21,191 bases of DNA from DSBG01 sp049975365 (GCA_049975365.1 JBNGDS010000054.1:1-21191); one strand, 5' to 3'. Shown: positions 1 to 7,380, numbered from the stretch's first letter. Notes: generated from the letters alone by a model not told the origin. A program made the numbers and translations.

Positions 1-103
1 CTATTTCCTCTGTGGGCATGGTCATGCCGATGAGCCTGATTCTTGGTTCCTCATTCCTGTATAGGTTCTTCCTCAGGTCCTTCCACCTCTCGATATGTTC
101 CAT
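1..103 (-). CDS. thyX: Probable flavin-dependent thymidylate synthase ThyX (5' part only)
   Basis: Partial gene leaving the window at its left edge; only about 34 N-terminal residues are visible. The segment IRLIGMTMPTEEI resembles the first beta strand of ThyX proteins (pattern V-K-L-I-G-M-T-x-P-T). It follows about 20 charged residues starting with MEHIERWKDL, an N-terminal extension that is unusual for ThyX. ThyX methylates dUMP to dTMP using methylene-tetrahydrofolate and FAD. The two upstream minus-strand genes encode a dCMP deaminase (makes dUMP) and a dCTP deaminase/dUTPase-fold protein, so the context fits a dTMP supply operon. The chosen ATG (103-101) lies 17 bases after the upstream stop. 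The frame is open further upstream, so a TTG start at 124-122 overlapping the previous gene is possible. The call rests on a short match plus context. Confidence 0.5.
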   Translation of the reverse strand, partial: MEHIERWKDLRKNLYRNEEPRIRLIGMTMPTEEI

Positions 104-120
104 CTCACGGGCAAAGTACT

Positions 121-705
121 TCAAAACGGCCTCTCCTCTTCTCCATTGGTCGACACCCTGTCCCCCTGCCACACTCCACGGTACGGAACCGCTTTGCCGT
201 CTATGGGAAAGAAGGCTATGCACAGTATTCTGAATCCCATCTGGATCTCGACGTCTGACAGTCCCTGATGTTTCATTCCCACCGTGAGTCTTCCCTGGTA
301 ATTCGGTGATATGAATGCCGTCTCAAGGGGAATGCCTGAACGGATGAGCGTTGTTCGTGGCCGTATGTAGGCAAAGATATCCCCGGGAAGGTTGATCTGT
401 TCGATGGTCTGGAAAAGGAGGTAATCACCGGGGACCAGACGGAATACCCCGTCAGGGTTCAGCTCACTGTCCATGAGCATATCAATCTTGGGCGTTATCC
501 TGCTGTCCCTCATCAGTCTTGCGTTCCCCACCGGTTTGTAGATGGCTCCGAGCCTGAGATCCACTGTGGTCCCCTCGATACCATCTGTCTGGTCCTGCCC
601 GAGGTATTCGATGAGCGGTTTTTTCATTGACTGTCCCGTAACATGATCTTCCACGAGCACACCCTCGCGAATCATTGAGAGAATTTTGTCAGCTCCGAGT
701 ACCAT
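121..705 (-). CDS. dCTP deaminase/dUTPase-fold protein, divergent active site
   Basis: 194 residues, the usual size of the trimeric dCTP deaminase (Dcd) branch of the dUTPase superfamily. Visible family features are TVDLRLG near residue 47, PGDYLLFQT near 91, the arginine block RPRTTLIRSG near 114, SPNYQGRLTVGMKHQG near 132-147, and a C-terminal tail YRGVWQGDRVST that resembles the substrate-closing tail of Dcd. The family acts on dCTP and/or dUTP to feed dUMP to thymidylate synthase. Oddity: in E. coli Dcd the equivalent of TVGMKHQG carries the catalytic glutamate (LEFYN), and dUTPases carry a catalytic aspartate in IDxxYxG. Here the first is Gly and the second is Ser (ISPNYQG). So neither classical activity is assured. 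The start ATG abuts the stop of the upstream dCMP deaminase (TAG followed directly by ATG), which implies translational coupling. Confidence 0.8.
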   Translation of the reverse strand: MVLGADKILSMIREGVLVEDHVTGQSMKKPLIEYLGQDQTDGIEGTTVDLRLGAIYKPVGNARLMRDSRITPKIDMLMDSELNPDGVFRLVPGDYLLFQTIEQINLPGDIFAYIRPRTTLIRSGIPLETAFISPNYQGRLTVGMKHQGLSDVEIQMGFRILCIAFFPIDGKAVPYRGVWQGDRVSTNGEEERPF

Positions 706-1242
706 CTACAGCCTTCTCCTGGAGGTATCACGCTTCAGGAAGTCCACTGCATAGACAACGGTGTTTTCCTGGATGATAAGTTGTTCCACGTGTGTATTGC
801 TGGAGGCAAGAACCTGTTTCCAGAACTTGTCACGTTCAGCTATGGGGGAGTCATAGGAGTGCTCGTAGACAACCCTCTTGATTCCTGACATGACGATGAG
901 TTTCGAGCACGTGATGCACGGCTCCAAAGTACAGTAGATGGTGCCACCCTCCAAAGACACGCCCTTCTTGGCCGCAAGGGCGATAGCATTGGCCTCGGCG
1001 TGAGCAGACCTGCACATGTCGTACTTTTCCGCCTCGGGCCACTGAAGGGACCGCCTGAAACACCGGCCTTCATCACAACAATGCGGCTGCCCGGGGAGTG
1101 ACCCGTTGTACCCTGTTGCAACAACCTGCTTATCTTTGACAACAACCGCTCCTGTAGGCCGGGAAAGGCACGTTGAACGGGATGCAGCGAGTTTGGCCAG
1201 CATCATGAAATATTCATCCCACGAAGGTCTCCTGTGAATCAT
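706..1242 (-). CDS. dCMP deaminase (ComEB-type zinc cytidylate deaminase)
   Basis: 178 residues from the chosen start (MIHRRPSWDEYFM). It carries the cytidine/deoxycytidylate deaminase zinc signature: HAE at about residues 81-83 and PCITC at about 108-112 (His plus two Cys bind zinc, Glu is the proton shuttle). The N-terminal part RSTCLSRPTGAVVVKDKQVVATGYNGS and the segment CRSAHAEANAIA are typical of dCMP deaminases of the ComEB/CD type. It converts dCMP to dUMP in the cytosol. The frame stays open to 1314, but the segment VSNPLTGKQWFPPQRNRRHMGEC does not look like family sequence. SRPSWDEYFM-like starts are usual, so I chose 1242 over 1254 or 1314. It is first in a minus-strand operon with the dUTPase-fold gene and probable thyX. 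Confidence 0.9.
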   Translation of the reverse strand: MIHRRPSWDEYFMMLAKLAASRSTCLSRPTGAVVVKDKQVVATGYNGSLPGQPHCCDEGRCFRRSLQWPEAEKYDMCRSAHAEANAIALAAKKGVSLEGGTIYCTLEPCITCSKLIVMSGIKRVVYEHSYDSPIAERDKFWKQVLASSNTHVEQLIIQENTVVYAVDFLKRDTSRRRL

Positions 1243-1627
1243 GCACTCACCCATGTGTCTTCGGTTTCTCTGGGGAGGGAACCATTGCTTCCCTGTTAGC
1301 GGATTCGATACCACACCTGGCTCATGTGATGCTACACATTATTTGTGCTCCTGGAAAATCTTGTAGCGGTCTTCTCTGACTCAGTCCAGGAATGCATGCA
1401 CCGTTCATGAATTTCACATGTTACACGGTCATCTTCCATACCTGAGTAAACCACAGATAAGACAAACGTCCAATTCTTTCATGGTGATCTCCGGGCATCT
1501 GAATGTTACCTTACCACATACGGGAATAGACAAATCAAACATCATAGGGTAAGTGAACACTAGGTACTCTGTTGTTCTGCATTGCGCGCCCACGAACAGA
1601 ACGTGATGCTTCCCCGGGGGGAGTTCC
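1243..1627. other. Divergent intergenic region, no convincing gene
   Basis: This lies between the minus-strand nucleotide operon and the plus-strand FAD oxidoreductase gene, so it must carry both promoters. I could not pick out a good -35/-10 pair on either strand. A minus-strand frame (1429-1644) encodes 71 residues with several Cys, ending in ...DVCLICGLLRYGR. It has no ribosome binding site and overlaps the start of the plus-strand gene, so I do not call it. A loose inverted repeat GTTCTG...CAGAAC lies near 1572-1601, with no evident role. Confidence 0.4.
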
Positions 1628-2947
1628 ATGCTTGATGCCATCATTATCGGTGCAGGCTATGCTGGTATGGGGACAGCTGCTCTTCTTTCCCATGCCGGAC
1701 TCAAGGTTCTCGTTCTCGAAAGATCCTCCCTGATCGGAGGGAGGGCGAGCTCATTCACCGATGATGACGGGTATACGTGGGAATTTGGTGCCCACTCATT
1801 TCGTCTTGCTCAGAAAGGGATTGCGAACGAGCTCTTCGCCCGCCTCGGCCTGGAAATCAAGTTTCTCCCCGAAGCCCATGACTCGAAGATTATCTACAAA
1901 TCGACATTATGGAACAGACCTGAAGGCCCGTTGGGTTTCCTCAGGACACCAATGCTTTCATTCCGTGCCCGGCTCACACTCATCATGCTCATGCTTCGGA
2001 TTCAAAAAGCACTGCCGGATGAATGGTATGACATGACACTTTCTGATTTCTATTCACAGTGGTTTTCGAACAAGGAGGTTAAAGATTTTCTCCCCTTCCT
2101 CGGAATGACTGTCATGTGTCCGGACCCGGAAAAGGTCAGTGCCGGGGAGGTCATCTCATTTATTCAGAGGGCGCTCTCAGCAGGAATCGGTGTCGGTGAT
2201 GCATTTGGCGGGACGAAGCAGGTCCTCTCCACGCTGAGATCCCAGGTGGAGAAAACCGGTGAAATCCACGTCAATGAAGAAGTTCTCCGGGTGAGAACAG
2301 CCGAGAACAGGGTCATCGGTGTCGAGACAGACAAGGCTTCATATGATTCTGATAGGGTAATTTATGCCGCACCATTGTTCCAGCTCTTCACCACCGTGGA
2401 TGAACATCTGTTTTCACCAGATTTCGTTCACTACTGCCGTTCAATTGAACACAGTTCGGGTCTTACCTTTGACTTCATAACCGATTATCCCATCTGTGAC
2501 ATCAAGGGGGGTATCCTTGGCGTCGATCTGCCGATCTGGGCACGGTTTCAGTCAAATGCTGATCCAAGTTTTACCCCCCACGGGAAGTTCCTCTCCACGT
2601 GGGGGATACTCCTCCCCTGGGGGTTCGATGGAGATCCCGAGGTAGTGGAGAATCGTGAAAAGCAACTCAAACTCACTATTTCCAAGCTGTTTCCCCATTT
2701 CATCCCCCACCTGCGAAGGGAGAGAAAGCTCGTCGTACACACCATGAACGGGAATGTGCTCACTCCACGCCAATCAAAACCACACCGTCCATCTGTAAAA
2801 AGCGATGCAATTCTGGGTCTTTATTTTGCAGGTGACACAGTCAATGGAGATGGATGTTCAGGTGACATCAGTTTTTCCTCGGCCATGCACGTTGCAGATG
2901 CAATCATCGCTGAGCACACGGAAAAGAACAGACGGGGCTCTGCATAA
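1628..2947 (+). CDS. FAD-dependent oxidoreductase, phytoene desaturase/amine oxidase superfamily
   Basis: 439 residues. The N-terminal dinucleotide-binding fold is clear: IIGAGYAGMGTAALL (G8-x-G10-xx-G13), the ribose-binding Glu31 in VLVLER, and GGRASSF at 37-43. These are hallmarks of the NAD(P)-binding Rossmann/amine oxidase flavoprotein superfamily (phytoene desaturase, protoporphyrinogen oxidase, carotenoid isomerase). The C-terminal FAD contact LYFAGDTVNGDGCSGD followed by SSAMHVADAI (about 398-425) is the matching second signature. Substrate is not readable from the sequence; a polyprenyl or other hydrophobic substrate would suit the neighbouring HMG-CoA reductase. Start chosen for the strong GGGGGGAG ribosome binding site 5-6 bases upstream. 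The HAD hydrolase gene follows after 58 bases on the same strand, probably in one transcript ending at the 3705-3733 hairpin. Confidence 0.85.
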   Translation: MLDAIIIGAGYAGMGTAALLSHAGLKVLVLERSSLIGGRASSFTDDDGYTWEFGAHSFRLAQKGIANELFARLGLEIKFLPEAHDSKIIYKSTLWNRPEGPLGFLRTPMLSFRARLTLIMLMLRIQKALPDEWYDMTLSDFYSQWFSNKEVKDFLPFLGMTVMCPDPEKVSAGEVISFIQRALSAGIGVGDAFGGTKQVLSTLRSQVEKTGEIHVNEEVLRVRTAENRVIGVETDKASYDSDRVIYAAPLFQLFTTVDEHLFSPDFVHYCRSIEHSSGLTFDFITDYPICDIKGGILGVDLPIWARFQSNADPSFTPHGKFLSTWGILLPWGFDGDPEVVENREKQLKLTISKLFPHFIPHLRRERKLVVHTMNGNVLTPRQSKPHRPSVKSDAILGLYFAGDTVNGDGCSGDISFSSAMHVADAIIAEHTEKNRRGSA

Positions 2948-3005
2948 CTCTTTCTCTCCCACCAGCCTTGCCTTTCTGAGGATGCTCTGGTAAAGCTGGC
3001 TTCAC

Positions 3006-3677
3006 ATGCAGGAGATTGCGGCACTTTTCGATATGGACCATACGATCACCTGGGAGAACTCAGGGCTGTCATCTGTGCGGTTTGCGAGAAAACATGGACT
3101 GATACCCCTTGGACACCTTATCAAGACTCTTTTCAAGATCACCCTGTATCGCTTCTCTCTCCTGAATATTGAAGCCTGGTACGAGAAGAGCATGGAAATC
3201 TTATCCGGTGTGACCCTCGATGAAATGGAGCGCTTTTCTGAGCTCTGGTTCGAGACCATGATCAGGAAGACCATCTATAAGGAGGCCGTCTCCCTGATCA
3301 ACGATCACCTTTCACGCGGTCATCGGTTGGTCATCATTACCAATTCCCCCTCGTTCTTCGTGCACCCTATGGCACAGGCCCTCAATATCCGGGATATCCT
3401 CTGTACGAAAGTCGAGATGCAGGACGGGAGATTGACGGGAAAACTCGTGAAGCCATTGTGTTACGGTGAAGGAAAGGTGTACTATGCCCGCACTTGGGCT
3501 CGAGAAAACTGCATCGAACTCGAACAGAGTTATTTCTATACTGATTCTTTCTTTGACATTGACCTTATGCAGGTGGTAGGCCATCCGGTTGCCACGAATC
3601 CCGACATGAAACTCAGGAAGGCTGCCCTGGAGAACAACTGGCCGATACTCATGTTCAGGAGAACCGCTGCATTCTGA
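3006..3677 (+). CDS. HAD-superfamily hydrolase, subfamily IB (SerB-like)
   Basis: 223 residues with all four HAD motifs. Motif I is LFDMDHT (nucleophile D9, acid/base D11). Motif II is the threonine in IITNS (T112). The lysine is in GEGK (K157). Motif III is YTDSFFD (D180, D184). The helical cap after motif I and the segment DGRLTGKL match the subfamily IB group that includes phosphoserine phosphatase and lipid-linked phosphatases (TIGR01490-type). It should be a Mg-dependent phosphatase in the cytosol; the substrate is unknown. It lacks a strong ribosome binding site (upstream GCTGGCTTCAC), and no other in-frame start gives the motif I strand, so expression may depend on coupling to the preceding FAD gene. 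Pairing with a desaturase-like flavoprotein hints at a phosphorylated lipid or polyprenyl intermediate, which is inference. Confidence 0.85.
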   Translation: MQEIAALFDMDHTITWENSGLSSVRFARKHGLIPLGHLIKTLFKITLYRFSLLNIEAWYEKSMEILSGVTLDEMERFSELWFETMIRKTIYKEAVSLINDHLSRGHRLVIITNSPSFFVHPMAQALNIRDILCTKVEMQDGRLTGKLVKPLCYGEGKVYYARTWARENCIELEQSYFYTDSFFDIDLMQVVGHPVATNPDMKLRKAALENNWPILMFRRTAAF

Positions 3678-3700
3678 ATACTGCCTCTTGGTGATAGCGC

Positions 3701-3738
3701 AAAAGGAGGCTGATTCTGCGCGAATCAGCCTCCCCTTT
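3701..3738. terminator. Bidirectional intrinsic terminator between convergent genes
   Basis: A perfect 12-base-pair stem GGAGGCTGATTC/GAATCAGCCTCC (3705-3716 with 3722-3733) has loop TGCGC. It is flanked by AAAA on the left and CCTTT on the right, so it can work on both strands. It sits between the convergent HAD (stop 3677) and DUF2156 (stop 3750) genes. Confidence 0.85.
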
Positions 3739-3749
3739 CCAATGAACTC

Positions 3750-4817
3750 TCAGAAAATGTTTGACAGCCTGAACAGGGTGATGAAGGATTTTGCCGGGAT
3801 TCTATTCCCGTGGGCACAGAACGTCTTGTACTCTGTTCCACAGAATCTCGACTTGGTGAAATACAATCCCTTGAAACTGTAGATGCTGTTGCCGTATCTG
3901 TACAGGAGCCGGATGATCTTCTTCACGATCATGGACTCGCATGTCTTGTCTTCCTCATCAACCACGAGGGGACACAACCCGAGGTGCAGATACTTCACCC
4001 CCTCCTTCTTGAAGGTCTCCATGGCATGCACGATGAGCGGGTAGAATATCCCCTGCCTGAACTTGTGGCTGAATCTGGAAATATTAGGAACATAACTGAT
4101 GATCCTGCCGTCCTGATAGACCGGGTCGAAGAAGATGAACCCCACGAGTTCTCCATTCTGATACGCATAGAATCTCCTGGTCCCTTCCTCATAGTCCATC
4201 TCCATCGGTCTGATGAGAAATACGATCTCTCTGCCCCTGACTTTTCTCGTCTTCAGCCACTCCCGGGTGAGCTGCCGATAGCCGTTTCCTTCATCTTTCT
4301 CCTCGATGACGACCCCTTTTTTCTTTGCATGATTGATCGAGGTCCTCAGGACCTGCTTTCTTTTTCCTTTCAAGTCCCAGTCTTCAAGATCGACTACAGA
4401 CTCGACACCGAACTGCGTGCAAAAGTACCCGAATTTTTCATGGAGGAGATCGGCCACCTCTTCGGACACCTGGACAAACTCGATCTTCTTCCCGGTGAGG
4501 AGAAACTCCCTGATGAGGGTTTCACGATCCTTTCTGTCACAGACGGGATCGGCCAGAACAGCAAGTATGCCCCATTTCTGTTTGTACGCGATGTACCCGA
4601 TCCCCGGGATGTCGAAGTAATGCATCCCCGGCTGAAGACCTGAAAAAGACATGCAATGATTGCCATACTTCTTCAGGTACGCGAGGCGTTCATCCACGCT
4701 GAACAGATCGATCCCGCTTTTTCTCCCTGCCTTGTACAGACTCATGGACAAGACCTTTGCCCCGCTCAGTTCTGTGATGCTTTTCGGCTTTGTTAGTGTC
4801 CGTGCAACGGTACTCAT
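3750..4817 (-). CDS. DUF2156/phosphatidylglycerol lysyltransferase C-terminal-like transferase (soluble)
   Basis: 355 residues, no membrane segments. The second half carries the DUF2156 (LPG_synthase_C) pattern: a GNAT-fold core around GELVGFIFFDPVY, then RQGIFYPLIVHAMETFKKEG, KYLHLGLCPL, and near the C-terminus SFKGLYFTKSRFCGTEYKTF. In MprF/LysX proteins this domain moves an aminoacyl group from tRNA to a lipid, and free-standing DUF2156 proteins have mostly unknown acceptors. Here the flippase membrane domain of MprF is absent. The start has an excellent GGAGG ribosome binding site. The gene begins 23 bases after the HMG-CoA reductase stop on the same strand, so the two are probably co-transcribed. 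A role in modifying a lipid or isoprenoid head group is plausible but not shown. Confidence 0.8.
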   Translation of the reverse strand: MSTVARTLTKPKSITELSGAKVLSMSLYKAGRKSGIDLFSVDERLAYLKKYGNHCMSFSGLQPGMHYFDIPGIGYIAYKQKWGILAVLADPVCDRKDRETLIREFLLTGKKIEFVQVSEEVADLLHEKFGYFCTQFGVESVVDLEDWDLKGKRKQVLRTSINHAKKKGVVIEEKDEGNGYRQLTREWLKTRKVRGREIVFLIRPMEMDYEEGTRRFYAYQNGELVGFIFFDPVYQDGRIISYVPNISRFSHKFRQGIFYPLIVHAMETFKKEGVKYLHLGLCPLVVDEEDKTCESMIVKKIIRLLYRYGNSIYSFKGLYFTKSRFCGTEYKTFCAHGNRIPAKSFITLFRLSNIF

Positions 4818-4840
4818 GACACCTCCACGTATCCTGTGAT

Positions 4841-6448
4841 CTATCTGTTTTTCCCGAACCGCTCATGACTGGTCACCCAGTCCAGCGATGACAGCGCCCC
4901 GGCAAGGGATATCTCTCCTGCAGCAGCAACAGCGGTGACGATCTCTGCAAATTTCAGGACATTTCCCGGACCGTAACATCCAAGAATCTCAAGACACTCT
5001 CTCTGGGTTGGAAGTCCGGTCCCGCCCCCGTGAGTCGCCACGATCAGTGACGGGAACGTAAAAGAACCATAGAGATCTCCCTCTGGGGTGATCTCTGTAT
5101 AGATCATCCCAGCAGAGGATTCTGAGATGTTTGCCACATCCTGACCTGTTGCCATGAAGATGGCTGCCAACGCGTTGGCGGCATGAAGGCCGTTATTCGA
5201 GGCACCAGCCATGAATGCCCCCAGATTCCCCACCCTGCAGAGATGATCCAGGGTCTCGGGGTCAACCCTCATGTGCTGGATCATGACTTCTCTGGGGATG
5301 ACGATCTCACCGATTACCCTCTTCCCACGGGTATGCAGCATGTTGATAAGAGAAGTTTTCTTGTCGGTTGTGACATTTGCGTCCATGTAAAAGTGCTGGA
5401 CCGTATTCACCTGGGTGAGGATCCAGTTGCATGCGACAAAGGTTGCCATGCTCACCATGTTCTGTCCTGCCGCATCACCGGTATGGTAATTGAATCGAAG
5501 GTAGACGAATTTACTGGCAAGGTATTTTTCCACATCGATCAGTTTGGCAACCCGGGAACTGGATTCTGCCTGCTGCCGTATCTCATCCATGTGTTCGTCA
5601 ACCCACAGGGCAAAATCTCGTGCCTCACGAGCAGAGGGAAAGACAAAGACAGGTGCGCGCTGCATACTGTCGCCCATCACCGTGGTCGTCACACCGCCGC
5701 ACATGTTGATAATCTTCATGCCCCTGTTGTACGATGCGACCAGCGTACCCTCGCTGGTGCACAATGGGATGAGAAATTCTCCTTTGGCATACTCGCCGTT
5801 TATCTTCAGCGGCCCGGCAAATCCGAGAGGGATCTGAGCAACACCGGTGAAGTTTTCGATGTTCCCCTTCGTCACCTCTGGCTCAAAAGAGTAGTGTTTG
5901 ATGTGGTGAAGCTTGGCCCCGGTGAAATCCTCAACATACTCCTGTCGCTGACGAACAACCTCAGGGTCATAATTCGCCTCTTTTCTACAGGGTATTTTCT
6001 GTCTTTCCTGCCTGGTTTCAATGACAGAATCCTTGGCTTCAAGGTCAAGAACACCGTAGGGATCCGTGACGAACGAGAAGGCAATCTCGTGCTCCCTGTT
6101 CTTGCTCAGAGCACCGATCTTTGCATGTATCTCCACATCCTGTCCCATGGGAAAGGGTATTGGGTTCAGGTCATTGAGCTCAACCGCACTCAGCCTCGTG
6201 CCGTTGTTCCCGATGAAGACACCGTCAAGAGGGACCTCGATGCCATTGACGGTTATCGTGAAGATACCGGTGAGCATGGCATCCTTCATGGGATTCTTTA
6301 TACAGAACGCGATTCCCTCATCCACATTCTTGAGGCTTCCTATGGAATAGATTTTCTTGAGGAAAATGGGTGAGATCGCAACCTGGCTTTTGGCGTCTGA
6401 AGTCCTGTTGATGGATACGAGCTTCTGTTCTGTGTTCGGATTTCTCAT
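4841..6448 (-). CDS. hmgA: Hydroxymethylglutaryl-CoA reductase, class I type, with extra N-terminal domain
   Basis: 535 residues. The catalytic half shows family blocks in order: ENFTGVAQIPLGFAGP (about 198-213), TSEGTLVASYNRG with catalytic Glu233, TGDAAGQNM (323-331), TTDKK with Lys363, GQDVAN with Asp437, HGGGTGLPTQRECLEILG (483-500), AGEISLAGAL, and a C-terminal Ser-His (H528) matching the class I catalytic His. Spacing agrees with human HMGCR (E559, K691, D767, H866). It makes mevalonate from HMG-CoA with NAD(P)H. The sterol-sensing membrane region of eukaryotes is absent. Instead, about 120 residues (23-140), rich in predicted beta strands (IYSIGSLKN...KNPM...ITVNGIEVPL), precede the catalytic core. 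I chose the ATG at 6448 because AAAGGAAGGAACAG lies just upstream; the frame open to 6571 has no such site. The DUF2156 gene follows. Confidence 0.93.
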   Translation of the reverse strand: MRNPNTEQKLVSINRTSDAKSQVAISPIFLKKIYSIGSLKNVDEGIAFCIKNPMKDAMLTGIFTITVNGIEVPLDGVFIGNNGTRLSAVELNDLNPIPFPMGQDVEIHAKIGALSKNREHEIAFSFVTDPYGVLDLEAKDSVIETRQERQKIPCRKEANYDPEVVRQRQEYVEDFTGAKLHHIKHYSFEPEVTKGNIENFTGVAQIPLGFAGPLKINGEYAKGEFLIPLCTSEGTLVASYNRGMKIINMCGGVTTTVMGDSMQRAPVFVFPSAREARDFALWVDEHMDEIRQQAESSSRVAKLIDVEKYLASKFVYLRFNYHTGDAAGQNMVSMATFVACNWILTQVNTVQHFYMDANVTTDKKTSLINMLHTRGKRVIGEIVIPREVMIQHMRVDPETLDHLCRVGNLGAFMAGASNNGLHAANALAAIFMATGQDVANISESSAGMIYTEITPEGDLYGSFTFPSLIVATHGGGTGLPTQRECLEILGCYGPGNVLKFAEIVTAVAAAGEISLAGALSSLDWVTSHERFGKNR

Positions 6449-6581
6449 CTGTTCCTTCCTTTCAAGAAATTTGGACCTGAGTGCAGTGACGTGTCCGTAG
6501 ATATGAAATGCCCATGGGGATAGAGTGTAACACAAAATATGCCAAAAATATGTGTGTGGACTACGAAACAACTACCAGTTA

Positions 6582-6604
6582 AGTATCAGGTGATAACTGA
6601 TACT
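6582..6604. promoter_or_regulatory. Inverted repeat upstream of the HMG-CoA reductase gene, possible operator
   Basis: A perfect 8-base arm pair AGTATCAG/CTGATACT is separated by GTGATAA. It is centred about 145 bases upstream of the HMG-CoA reductase start, next to an AT-rich stretch (6605-6650) that on the minus strand reads TATAAT twice. A repressor site overlapping the promoter is a reasonable guess. No partner regulator gene is visible in the window. Confidence 0.4.
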
Positions 6605-6672
6605 AAGAAAAGATAGTTGAATTATATCTGCATATTATAAAATTACCCGGAGAAGATACTTTCAGCGAACAA

Positions 6673-6712
6673 GTGAAAATATTTTCCACTATTGTCGGGA
6701 AAATGTTTTCAC
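6673..6712. repeat. Long imperfect inverted repeat between methyltransferase and HMG-CoA reductase genes
   Basis: Arms GTGAAAATATTTTCC (6673-6687) and GGAAAATGTTTTCAC (6698-6712) pair over 15 positions with one T-G mismatch and a 10-base loop. It starts 23 bases beyond the methyltransferase stop. On the minus strand it is not followed by a T-run, so it could be a weak terminator of the methyltransferase gene or a protein-binding dyad for the HMG-CoA reductase promoter. Confidence 0.5.
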
Positions 6713-6735
6713 GCTTTCACTGCAGTTCTGGAGTG

Positions 6736-7380
6736 TCAGGGTTTCCTTCCGAGTATTGACGAGTACCTCTCGTCAAAGAGCACCCTGAATGATCGTATCT
6801 CGGCAATTTCAAGTCCGAGCTGCCTCATGTGAGAGGCGTAATCATAGACAGGGTGGAATGCATTCTTTGCCATGATAAAGAACAGAATATCGGCAATGTA
6901 CCAGTAGACAGATTGGAAGAACCGGGAAAACACACTCCCGCGTGGAAGCGAGAAATCTCCCACTACCACGTTTCCACCTGGTTTTGCCAGTTTTACGAGA
7001 TGTTCAAGAACCTGCATTTCATGCTCTGGAGAAAATACATTGAGGAAGAAGTTTCCAAATACCATGTCATACTGCTCATCCTCATCGAATTCAAGGATGT
7101 CGGCGTGAACCTGTCTGATTGGGTGAATGAATCGCTGCCCCTGTATCTTTCTGTTGAAGATGGACAGCATGGACTCGGAAAGATCTACAACGGTGACATC
7201 ACCCCCCCTGTGTGCTGCCTCAATTGCATCTATCCCCTGGCCGACACCGGCAAAAAGGATCTTGTCACCAGGGCGAATATGATCATGCATGGCCGTCTTG
7301 CAGCGGTCGATCTGGCCAAGACTGAAAAACGTGGCGAGAAAATCATACAACGGACCTATGATCTTGTACCTGTCATTCAT
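6736..7380 (-). CDS. Class I SAM-dependent methyltransferase, UbiE/MenG-like
   Basis: 214 residues. Motif I is ILFAGVGQGIDA (about 41-52), followed by the acidic end of strand 2 in TVVDLSESM (D66). After it come YDMVFGNFFLNVF and LVKLAKPGGNVVVGDFSLP, the usual motif II/III region. The N-terminal YDFLATFFSLGQ resembles the YDxxNxxxSxG start of UbiE/MenG quinone methyltransferases. That points to a hydrophobic, perhaps isoprenoid quinone, acceptor, but UbiE-like folds methylate many things. Two hydrophobic stretches near 148-170 (SVYWYIADILFFIMA) may contact membrane or lipid. The start has GAGAGGAAT upstream. The gene is minus-strand, with 287 non-coding bases separating it from the HMG-CoA reductase gene, so it may be a separate transcript. 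Confidence 0.8.
   Translation of the reverse strand: MNDRYKIIGPLYDFLATFFSLGQIDRCKTAMHDHIRPGDKILFAGVGQGIDAIEAAHRGGDVTVVDLSESMLSIFNRKIQGQRFIHPIRQVHADILEFDEDEQYDMVFGNFFLNVFSPEHEMQVLEHLVKLAKPGGNVVVGDFSLPRGSVFSRFFQSVYWYIADILFFIMAKNAFHPVYDYASHMRQLGLEIAEIRSFRVLFDERYSSILGRKP

Noticed and set aside
121..123. TGA ending the dUTPase-fold gene as a selenocysteine codon
   Set aside because: The protein is already full length with its C-terminal lid, and the next gene begins 17 bases later in another frame. Prompted by the SelD finding, but nothing supports it.
1429..1644. 71-residue minus-strand frame with four cysteines, resembling a small zinc-binding protein
   Set aside because: No ribosome binding site, start overlaps the start of the FAD oxidoreductase gene, and no known pattern. 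Conservation in relatives would be needed to revive it.
3810..4643. 277-residue plus-strand frame opposite the DUF2156 gene
   Set aside because: Antisense to a well-supported gene, lies beyond the bidirectional terminator, and its translation has no domain signature.
5183..6373. Long open frame (396 residues) on the plus strand opposite HMG-CoA reductase
   Set aside because: Antisense shadow of a gene with complete family motifs; the plus-strand translation has no recognisable domain and no ribosome binding site.
6449..6571. Extended N-terminus for HMG-CoA reductase (start at 6571)
   Set aside because: The added 41 residues look like random translation of the leader; the ATG at 6448 has a good ribosome binding site.
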